A stretch of DNA of 17,398 nucleotides from RECG01 sp964444805 (lineage in GTDB: Bacteria; Bacillota_I; Bacilli_A; Acholeplasmatales; Acholeplasmataceae). The DNA is taken from the NCBI GenBank assembly GCA_964444805.1, contig CAYUIK010000061.1, positions 1-17,398 on the forward strand, in the 5' to 3' direction. The notes below the pieces were generated by a model. The model was not told the DNA's origin. It saw only the letters and a program-made list of their open reading frames with translations, and did not search any database. Both the position numbers and the translations under genes were made by a program. The stretch's first letter is position 1. Each line of letters starts with the position of its first letter. Below, one piece after another: positions 1 to 6,883 of this stretch.

Positions 1-1
1 T

Positions 2-628
2 CTCTCCTCCACGGGACGGTTGTTCGTTTGGGGGGGCAATGTTTTTGGGCAACTCGGAGACGGGACTAAGACGGATCGATCCATGCCCGTCGAGATCAAC
101 GAATCCTTCGACCTGGATAACGGCGAGACGATCGCGAGCGTGGAACTGGGAGAGGCTCACTCCGCCGCCCTTACCTCCGCGGGACGGCTGTTCACGTGGG
201 GTAGTAATGATTTTGGGCAACTCGGGGACGGGACCAAGACGGATCGATCCATGCCCGTCGGGATCAACGAATCCTTCGACCTAGATAACGATGAGACGAT
301 CGCGAGCGTGGAACTGGGTGCGTCTCACTCCGCCGCCTTCACCTCCGCGGGCCGACTGTTCACGTGGGGTAGTAATTATAATGGTCAACTCGGGGATGGG
401 ACGAGGACGGATCGTTCGACGCCACATCATAACGATACTGGATGCAGGTTCGCTCGCGATTCCTCCGCGTCCTATCCTTACGAGAGCGACATCACGCCCT
501 ATACGCCGACCAGGGAGGGCTATACCTTCGATGGGTGGTATACGGACCCAGAGTTTACGCAACCCTACGTATGGGGAACGATGCCGGCAAGCGACTTCGA
601 TCTCTACGGGAAATGGGTCGAGGAATAG
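2..628 (+). CDS. RCC1-repeat protein with C-terminal InlB-type repeat (5' end outside window)
   Basis: The frame is open to the left edge, so only the last 208 codons are visible. The first two-thirds is RCC1 (regulator of chromosome condensation) repeats: the unit HSAAxTSxGRLFTWGSN..GQLGDGT recurs every 56 residues and would form blades of a beta-propeller. The last ~65 residues are one Listeria-Bacteroides/InlB B repeat (TREGYTFDGWYTDPEF ... DFDLYGKW), a small beta-grasp-like module common in secreted surface proteins. There is no LPXTG or C-terminal membrane segment; the protein ends GKWVEE. RCC1 plus InlB repeats are typical of secreted or lipid-anchored proteins in Firmicutes and Mollicutes; the partner or ligand cannot be inferred. 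Around 423-467 the frame in use reads as non-homologous sequence while the neighbouring frame reads like an InlB strand, so two compensating indels are suspected. The gene may be a shortened or degenerating copy. Confidence 0.85.
   Translation, partial: LSSTGRLFVWGGNVFGQLGDGTKTDRSMPVEINESFDLDNGETIASVELGEAHSAALTSAGRLFTWGSNDFGQLGDGTKTDRSMPVGINESFDLDNDETIASVELGASHSAAFTSAGRLFTWGSNYNGQLGDGTRTDRSTPHHNDTGCRFARDSSASYPYESDITPYTPTREGYTFDGWYTDPEFTQPYVWGTMPASDFDLYGKWVEE
12..422 (+). repeat. 168-bp tandem repeats encoding RCC1 units
   Basis: Equivalent positions fall at 12, 180 and 348, an exact 168-bp (56-codon) period. The first two full units differ at only scattered bases, for example GGCGAGACG versus GATGAGACG. 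The third unit follows the same sequence for about 75 bp and then stops matching. Near-identity at the DNA level implies recent duplication or ongoing gene conversion, and such arrays expand and contract easily. Confidence 0.9.
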
Positions 629-734
629 TTCGTGGGGGCATCCGATTTCCAATCACGGCACGACATAGGACCAAGGACTGAAGAATAGCCTTCGAGTTAT
701 CCTTAAACACGGACTGTCGCATTTAACCGGGTCT

Positions 735-830
735 ATGTCAAGAGTAGGGTGGACCCTAAGCAAATCCATGAAACGAAAAGATCCCGACATGTCTAATGTG
801 TAACCCATGTCAAGGATCCACCCCTAAAGC
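735..830. repeat. Paired ATGTCAAG repeats with complementary cores
   Basis: ATGTCAAG occurs at 735 and again at 807. Each copy is followed by a core (TAGGGTGGACC at 745-755; GGATCCACCCCTA at 815-827) that is nearly the reverse complement of the other, then by CCCTAA(A)GC. The two cores could pair as a hairpin with a loop of about 60 nt. A mobile-element remnant or a structured RNA would both fit. Confidence 0.35.
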
Positions 831-870
831 AATTATACGCCAGAAGCAAAAGCACTAGACGATTCATGCG

Positions 871-905
871 AGAACCCAGATGAGCTCATCCGGGTTCTTA
901 TTTTT
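871..905 (+). terminator. Rho-independent terminator
   Basis: The arms AGAACCC and GGGTTCT, plus inner arms GATGA/TCATC with one A/C mismatch, form a stem of about 12 bp around a GC loop, followed directly by TATTTTTA. It lies 240 bp after the RCC1/InlB gene and is the only terminator before the AraC-type gene. Its stem is related to that of the hairpin at 6884-6918. Confidence 0.8.
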
Positions 906-970
906 ATGTAGGCATAAGCAAACACACGATCGTAAGCGAATCCCATCGGATCGGTAGATTCGATGGAGAT

Positions 971-998
971 TTGTTCCTATCAGTAATCATGATATGAT
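971..998 (+). promoter_or_regulatory. Possible promoter of the AraC-type gene
   Basis: TTGTTC (971-976) and TATGAT (993-998) are separated by 16 bp and sit about 110 bp upstream of the chosen start at 1111. The -35 match is only moderate, so this is tentative. Confidence 0.35.
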
Positions 999-1100
999 GG
1001 ATATGGAAGGTTGTCCGTGACTAAATCGACACCATCCCTGATATCACGTACACAAAGTAAAGGGTGTATCCGGTCGTTTCATGATAGAGTATGGATTAGT

Positions 1101-1113
1101 GGAGGAGAACATG
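1101..1113 (+). promoter_or_regulatory. Ribosome binding site fixing the AraC start at 1111
   Basis: GGAGGA at 1101-1106 lies 4 nt before ATG 1111. The in-frame ATG at 1081 has no Shine-Dalgarno sequence, so 1111 is taken as the start. The resulting N-terminus, MDWLKRMNKVLEYIEDHL, matches how AraC/GyrI fusion proteins usually begin. Confidence 0.85.
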
Positions 1114-1986
1114 GATTGGTTGAAGCGCATGAACAAAGTACTCGAATACATCGAGGATCACTTGAGAGATGAAATAGACGGATACGAGATTCAAAACATA
1201 TCGTGTACTTCAGGTGATCTCTTTTCGCGTATGTTTTCCCACCTTACGGGAATCCCTTTGAGCGAATACATTCGGAAAAGAAGATTATCGGATGCCGCGA
1301 TGAGGCTTAGTGAGGGTAACGAATCGATCACCGAGATCGCCCTCGATTACGGTTACGATTCGCCCGACGCCTTTACTTTCGCCTTCAAAAAACAACACGG
1401 AATCACCCCGTCACAAGCCAAAAAGAAAAATGTCAGGCTGACAACCTATCCGAAGCTTTCCTTCCAAATAACCATGAAAGGACATGAAAGTATGATCTAT
1501 CGCATCATAGAAAAGGAAGCCTTTCAAGTCGTCGGATCGAGTATTATGACGACTCAGGAAAGGAATATGAATTTGCAGGAGATCCCGAAGTTCTGGGCCC
1601 GTATCCATGAGACAAAGGACGCGCAAAAACTGTGCTCACACGCGGCCGACGAGAACATGCTTGGAATCTGTTATGACGGGAAACCGGATGGTACGTTTTC
1701 GTATATGATCGGTGTCGTTTCGAACGAAAGACCCGAAGGATTCGAAGTGCTCACCATCCCGAAAGCGACCTGGGCGGTATTCGAATCCATCGGACCACTA
1801 CCAAAAGCGATTCAAGACGTATGGACCGATATCTTTCAGAACTTCCTGCCGTCAAGTGACTATGAACACGCGCCACTTCCGGATTTTGAACTCTATCCGG
1901 ATGGCGATACCGGCAGCAAGAACTATCACTGCGAGGTCTGGATTCCGATTCAAAAGAAATCGGGGTCATCATGCGTTAGTCAATGA
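1111..1986 (+). CDS. AraC-family regulator with C-terminal GyrI-like effector domain
   Basis: A cytoplasmic transcription factor of 291 residues. Residues 1-105 form the two-helix-turn-helix AraC DNA-binding domain, placed at the N-terminus, with the second HTH signature at about 77-102 (ALDYGYDSPDAFTFAFKK ... ITP). Residues 121-281 match the GyrI-like/AraC effector-binding domain, starting at MIYRIIEKEAFQVVG and including WAVFESIGPLPKAIQDVW. In this family that domain binds small hydrophobic or cationic compounds, often antibiotics, and relatives such as Rob and BltR/BmrR-type proteins activate efflux genes. No efflux pump is adjacent: the gene stands alone between two terminators, so its target is elsewhere or is itself. 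Length and architecture are normal for the family. Confidence 0.9.
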   Translation: MDWLKRMNKVLEYIEDHLRDEIDGYEIQNISCTSGDLFSRMFSHLTGIPLSEYIRKRRLSDAAMRLSEGNESITEIALDYGYDSPDAFTFAFKKQHGITPSQAKKKNVRLTTYPKLSFQITMKGHESMIYRIIEKEAFQVVGSSIMTTQERNMNLQEIPKFWARIHETKDAQKLCSHAADENMLGICYDGKPDGTFSYMIGVVSNERPEGFEVLTIPKATWAVFESIGPLPKAIQDVWTDIFQNFLPSSDYEHAPLPDFELYPDGDTGSKNYHCEVWIPIQKKSGSSCVSQ

Positions 1987-2000
1987 TCTATCGGGAAATG

Positions 2001-2043
2001 AAAAGGTGTTCGCAGCCGATTTCGGCCGTGAACACCTTTTATC
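2001..2043 (+). terminator. Rho-independent terminator of the AraC-type gene
   Basis: AAAAGGTGTTC (2001-2011) pairs with GAACACCTTTT (2030-2040), and GCCGA/TCGGC pair inside it around a TT turn. The stem ends in TTTTATCATAT. It begins 14 bp after the stop codon. Confidence 0.88.
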
Positions 2044-2243
2044 ATATATTCGTGTATGACAACCTGGTAATGATCGTTTAGTCCGTGGATCCGATATCCA
2101 AAAAACGATGATCGATTTAGGTTATTTGCCAGGGGAACACAACGGATCGTGATGATGGAGGTTTTTTACTGTTTACCCGATAAAAGTACTTGACTTTTAA
2201 TAGTTAGTCACCTCGTAAACTAAAGAAACGAGAAAAGCGACCA

Positions 2244-2283
2244 CGAATGAAACCTTCTCGAACACAAGAGAATCGATGATACT
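2244..2283 (+). repeat. Diverged 40-bp element, copy 1 (see 4223-4263)
   Basis: Hand alignment with 4223-4263 gives roughly two-thirds identity, including shared CTTCTyGAACrCA and CGATGATAyT blocks. This copy forms the perfect hairpin TTCTC-GAACACAA-GAGAA. The second copy serves as a terminator-like hairpin. Both lie in the AT-rich island upstream of a promoter. Confidence 0.35.
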
Positions 2284-2490
2284 CATTGCACACACAATTG
2301 GGTTCTTCTGTTTAACCATTAATCATGCATGTGAAATCGGCACTTTTTTCATAGGTCGCAGCTCATGCCATGTTTCTAGTTTTTGATTGCCAGCGAAACA
2401 CGAATTACTCGCACAATATAGAGCTTTTGGGATACGATTCAATATTAATAACATGCATACGCTCTTTCCTGACCTGAGCGAACATCAACC

Positions 2491-2544
2491 ATTTAGACTA
2501 TAATCGAAACAAACATTGACATAATCTAACATTTAGATTACAAT
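2491..2544 (+). promoter_or_regulatory. ATPase promoter with palindromic operator in the spacer
   Basis: TTGACA (2516-2521) and TACAAT (2539-2544) are separated by exactly 17 bp. The spacer contains a perfect inverted repeat, TAATCTAA (2522-2529) and TTAGATTA (2533-2540), centred on CAT, so a dimeric repressor bound there would occlude RNA polymerase. A direct repeat of the right part occurs 42 bp upstream (2491-2510, 16 of 20 matches) and contains TATAAT at 2499-2504, a possible second -10 or second operator half. Confidence 0.75.
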
Positions 2545-2562
2545 AGAAATTGAGGTGGTCAC

Positions 2563-3744
2563 ATGATTAAAAGACAGAAGTACCTTGAAATATTGAATCA
2601 GTATAAGGACAAGCCTTTCATTAAGGTTTTAACAGGGCTTAGACGCGTGGGAAAATCAACACTGCTCAATATGTATGTCGATGAACTTAAATCTCAAGGA
2701 GTCGATGAATCACGCATACTAAAAATCAACTTTGAACTGCCACAAAGTTTTGAGATAACGGATCATCATATATTGACGGATCGTGTTCTAAATTTTTCCA
2801 AAGGCAAAAATGATACCATCTATTTGCTTCTTGATGAAATCGGACGTGTTGAGGATTGGGAAAAGGCCATCAATGGATTCCACGCAATGGGGACATTTGA
2901 TCTTTATATCACAGGTTCTAATGCAGACATGTTATCTTCTGAGTTATCAACGTATTTAGCGGGTAGATACATAGAATTACTCATCCATCCATTTTCATTC
3001 AAAGAGTTTATTGAACTTAATAAACATTCAACTTTTCAAGATTATCTAATATATGGTGGTATTCCATCCATACAGTCCTTTAATCTACAATATGATTTTT
3101 CGATGAACGCCCTTCGTGATTCTTTTAGGTCAGCGATTTTACAGGATGTCATCACCAGGCATCAGATTAGAAACGCGTTTATTCTAGAAAAGCTTATTCA
3201 ATACGCATTCACAAACGTGGGGAAGACATTTTCTGCGCTATCTGTATCTAAATATTTTAAATCTCAACGTATCAACGTTTCTGTAGATACAATACTAAGC
3301 TACTTAAGTCTAATTCAGGACGCATTTTTGATCTATAAGGTGAGCAGAAATGATCTGATTGGGAAAAGCATTTTAAAAACCGAAGAAAAATATTATATTT
3401 CCGATCATGGTATACGTGAAGCCATTTCAGGAAATAATATGGCTGTTATCGAGTCTGTTTTGGAAAACATTGTCTATATCGAACTACTAAGAAGAGGCTA
3501 TAGAGTGTATATCGGAAAAGTAGGTGTCTATGAAGTGGATTTCGTGGCCTATAAAGGTAAAGAGGTTCGTTATTATCAAGTAACGTACCTCATGGAACGT
3601 GAATCAACGAGAGATAGAGAGTTCGGTGTATATAAAATGATCAATGATAATTTTCCTAAGTATGTGATATCGATGGATCGAGTCGATTTTTCACGGGATG
3701 GTATTGTCCATAGACATATTGAAGATTTTTTACTGAACGGATGA
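2563..3744 (+). CDS. AAA_14/DUF4143 family ATPase
   Basis: A 393-residue cytoplasmic ATPase preceded by GAGGTGG nine bases upstream. The N-terminal AAA_14 domain shows Walker A GLRRVGKST (25-33), Walker B YLLLDEIG (87-94), a sensor-like ITGSN (116-120) and the family's LSTYLAGRY (128-136). The C-terminal half is DUF4143, with EVDFVAYKG ... YYQV (about 327-345), the region with weak PD-(D/E)XK nuclease character. Length is usual for the family. These proteins are abundant, often singly located and prone to transfer; their biochemical role is not established, though defence or mobile-element functions have been suggested. The gene is much more AT-rich than the genes to the right, suggesting acquisition. 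Its promoter carries an operator-like palindrome. No HTH gene is adjacent that could be its repressor. Confidence 0.9.
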   Translation: MIKRQKYLEILNQYKDKPFIKVLTGLRRVGKSTLLNMYVDELKSQGVDESRILKINFELPQSFEITDHHILTDRVLNFSKGKNDTIYLLLDEIGRVEDWEKAINGFHAMGTFDLYITGSNADMLSSELSTYLAGRYIELLIHPFSFKEFIELNKHSTFQDYLIYGGIPSIQSFNLQYDFSMNALRDSFRSAILQDVITRHQIRNAFILEKLIQYAFTNVGKTFSALSVSKYFKSQRINVSVDTILSYLSLIQDAFLIYKVSRNDLIGKSILKTEEKYYISDHGIREAISGNNMAVIESVLENIVYIELLRRGYRVYIGKVGVYEVDFVAYKGKEVRYYQVTYLMERESTRDREFGVYKMINDNFPKYVISMDRVDFSRDGIVHRHIEDFLLNG

Positions 3745-3761
3745 TTCGATATGAACACGAT

Positions 3762-3782
3762 CGGCTACAGCCGTTCTTTTCA
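3762..3782 (+). terminator. Short terminator after the ATPase gene
   Basis: CGGCT (3762-3766) and AGCCG (3769-3773) form a 5-bp stem with a two-base turn, followed by TTCTTTTC, 17 bp after the ATPase stop. The stem is short, so termination may be partial. Confidence 0.5.
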
Positions 3783-3789
3783 AAACGAC

Positions 3790-4162
3790 ATGATGAAAAT
3801 GGAAGTTTTTGAAAATCAAAAAAATATGCTTCGTCATGTGAAAGGTGTCAGGATTTACATCAATCCGAAATCGATACAACCGAGTTATCAATAAGCGCTG
3901 AAATGGATGCTTTTATCGGATATGCGCTGCTAAGAAGGAATATTGAAAACAATAGCATTCTTATTTGGCGCTTCGCCCTCGATAAAAATGATCAATTAAA
4001 GGGTAACGGGCTCATTGCTTGAAAAAAATAGTCAAAAAGATCCATGCCAACTTCCGACAACGAGATATTATTATTTCCATTAAGCATGATGATATTCTCA
4101 CGCAACAGTTATGCAACAAAATAGGATTTAACCTCCTATGGATAGGTAGTGTCAAGAAGTGA
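3790..4162 (+). pseudogene. Frameshifted GNAT acetyltransferase (spermidine acetyltransferase-like)
   Basis: Three consecutive pieces in different frames read as one acetyltransferase of the Blt-like GNAT group. Piece 1 (frame of 3790) reads MEVFENQKNML ... IYINPKSIQP and stops at 3892-3894. Piece 2 (frame of 3903) reads FIGYALLRRNIENN, ILIWRFALDKNDQ and LKGNGLIA, the acetyl-CoA-binding strand and Q/RxxGxG-like loop, ending at TGA 4020. Piece 3 (from 4019, shifted by one base) reads LKKIVKKI, IIISIKHDDIL and LCNKIGFNLLWIGSVKK, the C-terminal signature, ending at TGA 4160-4162. The second break is explained by loss of one T in the run before GAAAAAA. In intact relatives the enzyme acetylates polyamines or similar amines; this copy should be inactive unless the breaks are sequencing errors. 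Confidence 0.7.
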
Positions 4163-4220
4163 CTATGTTATGACAGACACAGATCACTTTGATGCCATGA
4201 ATGTCAAGAAAAAAAAGTAA

Positions 4221-4275
4221 CCGAGAATCGAATCTTCTTGAACGCAGTAAGACCGATGATATTTTCGGTTTTTTC
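4221..4275 (+). terminator. Terminator-like hairpin before the lipoprotein promoter
   Basis: CCGAGAAT (4221-4228) pairs with ATTTTCGG (4261-4268) with one G-U pair, followed by TTTTTTC. TCTT/AAGA may pair inside. It would insulate the lipoprotein promoter 10 bp further on from readthrough, and overlaps copy 2 of the element at 2244-2283. Confidence 0.5.
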
Positions 4276-4284
4276 AATCTATTC

Positions 4285-4314
4285 TTGACAATATGAGTAT
4301 ACTCATTATAAAAT
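4285..4314 (+). promoter_or_regulatory. Lipoprotein promoter with 14-bp palindrome in the spacer
   Basis: TTGACA (4285-4290) is followed 16 bp later by TATAAA (4307-4312) or 18 bp later by TAAAAT (4309-4314). The spacer is almost filled by the perfect palindrome ATGAGTATACTCAT (4293-4306). Its placement matches the palindrome in the ATPase promoter, though the sequence differs, so a different repressor is implied. Confidence 0.7.
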
Positions 4315-4375
4315 ATGGACAACAATCAACAATCAATGTGTTCATGAGAAGAAAACAAAAGGGAGGTTTTTTGTA

Positions 4376-6544
4376 GTGAAAAGAGTAAGCAAAACCTTGT
4401 TTTTTCTATTCGTCATCTTAACGACGCTATCGGTGGCATCGTGCAAAGAAGATGAAGTTGTCGAAATGATCGTTCGAATCATCTTCGAATCGAATGGGGG
4501 AACCATGATCGAACCGATCGAATATGACGGTGAAGACACGAGTGTCTGGCCCGATGATCCGGTACGAGAAGGTTATGCGTTTGCCGGGTGGTATACGGAC
4601 AACGAACTGTACAAGGATCTATTCGACCTAGAGTCAGTCGAGGTAGAAGATCAGATCGGTGACATTACGGTCTATGCCTGGTGGACACCTGTTCTCTATA
4701 CGATGACCTTCCATGATACGGGTGGGACCACCATCGATCCCGTGACATATACCTATGGAAGTCCAACGACTGAACCCGATGAGCCCGTGTGGGTCGGATA
4801 TACCTTTGATGGATGGTATGAGGATGCAGCAAAAGAAATACCGCATGAGTTCGGTCCGATGCCGGGAAATGACGTGGACCTATTCGGGAAATGGACGAAA
4901 AACTCCTATAACGTCAACTTCGATTCCATGGGTGGAACGATGATTCCGCCCGAACGCTATGCGTATGAAGAGCAAATGCAGGAACCCGTAGAACCCGTTA
5001 AAACGGGTCATGAGTTCCTCGGTTGGTTTTTAACGCCCATCAGTGAATACCCCTTTACGTTTGATGAAATGCCACCCTACGACCTCGATCTTGTCGCGAG
5101 GTGGGAGCCGATCATCTATGAAGTACGTTTTGAAACGAATGGCGGAACGATGATCGAATCCAGGGATATTCCCTATGGTGAACCCGTCGTTCAACCAACT
5201 GATCCCGTCAAGGAAGGACAGACGTTTGCCGGTTGGTTCAGTGACGCTTTATGGCAACAGCCTTTTGTTTTCGGACCGATGCCCGATCACGACGTCGATC
5301 TCTATGCCGCATGGGCGGTCACCCTTTCCTTCGAGACGTTCGAGGGAAGCGATGTCCCATCGCTTACGGAGTATCCGAACACGCCGATTACAGAACCGAA
5401 TGATCCCGTTTTAGAAGACCATGATTTTCACGGATGGTACACGGATGAGCTTTTGACGACGCCGTTCGTCTTCGACTTCATGCCGGAGGTTCACACGACC
5501 GTTTATGCGAAATGGCTGCCTTCTCTTGTTACGGTTGATTTCGTTTCAAACGGAGGAGAACCGCTGGAATCTTTGGACTTACCGATCGGAGCGTCGCTCG
5601 TATCCGTGGTCACGACCAAGGAACAAAGCGTTTTTGCCGGTTGGTATGCCGAAGAGACGTTGGAAACAAGGATCGATTACGTTCCGACTGACCCGATCGT
5701 TCTTCACGCGAGATGGCTCGATTTCGAGCTCGCCACGATCGGTACACGATCGAACTATCACGTTCCGGTTGGACATGAGGGAGATGGGACCGATGAAGTC
5801 ATGGGTGGTTTTGATATGGGCGTCACCGAAGTTACGTATCCGGTCTGGTATGAAGTGAAGCTTTGGGCTCTTGCCAATGGCTATGCCTTTGAAAACGAGG
5901 GAAGGGAAGGTTCGCAGGGCACGATCGGTGCCGAACCGACCGGTGTTCTTCTACCGGTTTCGACCATTTCGTTCCGGGATGTCATCGTCTGGCTCAATGC
6001 CCTCTCAGAACGGTCCGGGCGCACAGCCGTTTACCGTGATGGTCTGAGCGAGATCATCCGGGATGCTACGACGGATGCTGCGGATTTTGCGATTCAAACG
6101 AATGAACATGGGTATCGATTGCCGGTTACGAGTGAGTGGAGCTTGGCAGCAAGCCTTCTAACCGATCCGGAACCACTCTATGAAGTCACCTTTACGCCTT
6201 CAGGTTACTTCACCCCGGGAAACTACGCCTCCGGTGCCCATCGCGCTTATGATGCGTTTGACGGTGCAGAAACCCAACGAGTCAGCTGGTTCAATATGAA
6301 TGCCGGAGGTGTCATGCAGGAGGTCGCTCAACTTCGAGTGAACCAAATGGGACTCTATGATATGAGTGGGAATGCTGCCGAGCTTTGTTTTGACACCTAT
6401 GAAGATGTAAAAGTACTCGTTAAGGGTGGCAGTTATTTCCGAGGAATAAACATCATGCAGATCGCCCATTCAGACGCCCATTCGCGGACTGTAGCGAGTA
6501 AGGATACGGGATTCCGCGTCATATTGGATGCACAGATCAGTTAA
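4376..6544 (+). CDS. Lipoprotein with six InlB-type repeats and a C-terminal FGE-sulfatase-like domain
   Basis: A 722-residue surface lipoprotein starting at GTG, nine bases after GGGAGG. The signal peptide MKRVSKTLFFLFVILTTLSV ends in the lipobox VASC, with Cys23 as the lipidated residue. Six Listeria-Bacteroides/InlB B repeats follow at about residues 31-104, 105-174, 175-244, 245-314, 315-382 and 383-448, each with FxSNGGT-type and GWYxD ... PM..D.DLYAKW-type signatures; repeats 5 and 6 are the most diverged. Residues ~449-722 match the formylglycine-generating enzyme/SUMF1 fold: GGFDMGVTEVTYPVWYE, YRLPVTSEWSLAAS, GLYDMSGNAAELCFD, VKGGSYF and TGFRVIL. The paired catalytic cysteines of true FGE are absent (the only Cys is in ELCFD), so the domain more likely binds a ligand than oxidises sulfatases. 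The repeats probably act as a stalk holding this domain outside the membrane. Confidence 0.88.
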   Translation: MKRVSKTLFFLFVILTTLSVASCKEDEVVEMIVRIIFESNGGTMIEPIEYDGEDTSVWPDDPVREGYAFAGWYTDNELYKDLFDLESVEVEDQIGDITVYAWWTPVLYTMTFHDTGGTTIDPVTYTYGSPTTEPDEPVWVGYTFDGWYEDAAKEIPHEFGPMPGNDVDLFGKWTKNSYNVNFDSMGGTMIPPERYAYEEQMQEPVEPVKTGHEFLGWFLTPISEYPFTFDEMPPYDLDLVARWEPIIYEVRFETNGGTMIESRDIPYGEPVVQPTDPVKEGQTFAGWFSDALWQQPFVFGPMPDHDVDLYAAWAVTLSFETFEGSDVPSLTEYPNTPITEPNDPVLEDHDFHGWYTDELLTTPFVFDFMPEVHTTVYAKWLPSLVTVDFVSNGGEPLESLDLPIGASLVSVVTTKEQSVFAGWYAEETLETRIDYVPTDPIVLHARWLDFELATIGTRSNYHVPVGHEGDGTDEVMGGFDMGVTEVTYPVWYEVKLWALANGYAFENEGREGSQGTIGAEPTGVLLPVSTISFRDVIVWLNALSERSGRTAVYRDGLSEIIRDATTDAADFAIQTNEHGYRLPVTSEWSLAASLLTDPEPLYEVTFTPSGYFTPGNYASGAHRAYDAFDGAETQRVSWFNMNAGGVMQEVAQLRVNQMGLYDMSGNAAELCFDTYEDVKVLVKGGSYFRGINIMQIAHSDAHSRTVASKDTGFRVILDAQIS

Positions 6545-6622
6545 AGGACGTATACGTCGATAAGAAACGTTTCGTTTTCATGTTTATACCGATCGATTTC
6601 GATCGTTACGTAAGCTGTCAGG

Positions 6623-6683
6623 AAGAGCCCGGTTTTGCCAGTCCATCGAACGGATGGGACGCAAAACCGGGCTTTGTTGATAC
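6623..6683 (+). terminator. Large hairpin after the lipoprotein gene
   Basis: AGCCCGGTTTTGC (6626-6638) and GCAAAACCGGGCT (6661-6673) form a perfect 13-bp stem, extendable by three weaker pairs. GTCCATC and GATGGGAC can pair inside the loop. The following bases, TTGTTGATACAGTC, are only moderately T-rich, so it may be a terminator or a 3'-end-stabilising structure. Confidence 0.6.
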
Positions 6684-6883
6684 AGTCTTTTTTCTAGGCA
6701 GAACCGATTACCTCAAACGTCTCTATCGGGCGATCAGCAAGAATAACGCAATAGCGTTTTCCTGTCGTATCGTGAATGCGTAGTCGTAACGGCTATGGGT
6801 GCTTCATCGCGGGTATCGTCACCGATTTCCAGCCTTCGTTTACGAGGCATATGATGAATCAACAGTATTACACGATCCATACG

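Larger units (their letters stand above)
629..1110. other. Gene-free spacer with a terminator and short repeats
   Basis: No convincing coding frame is present between the RCC1/InlB gene and the AraC-type gene. The stretch holds a pair of ATGTCAAG-headed repeats (735-761 and 807-830), a strong hairpin terminator (871-905) and a weak candidate promoter (971-998). The repeats could be the decayed ends of a mobile element, but no transposase fragment is recognisable. Confidence 0.5.
2044..2562. other. AT-rich gene-free spacer before the ATPase gene
   Basis: All frames are interrupted and no remnant was recognised. It contains a hairpin (TTCTC 2255-2259 with GAGAA 2268-2272) inside a 40-bp element resembling 4223-4263, and the promoter region of the ATPase gene near its right end. 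Base composition drops markedly from about 2160 onward. Confidence 0.5.

Noticed and set aside
6580..6783. 67-codon open frame after the lipoprotein gene
   Set aside because: It runs straight through a 13-bp perfect hairpin and has no RBS.
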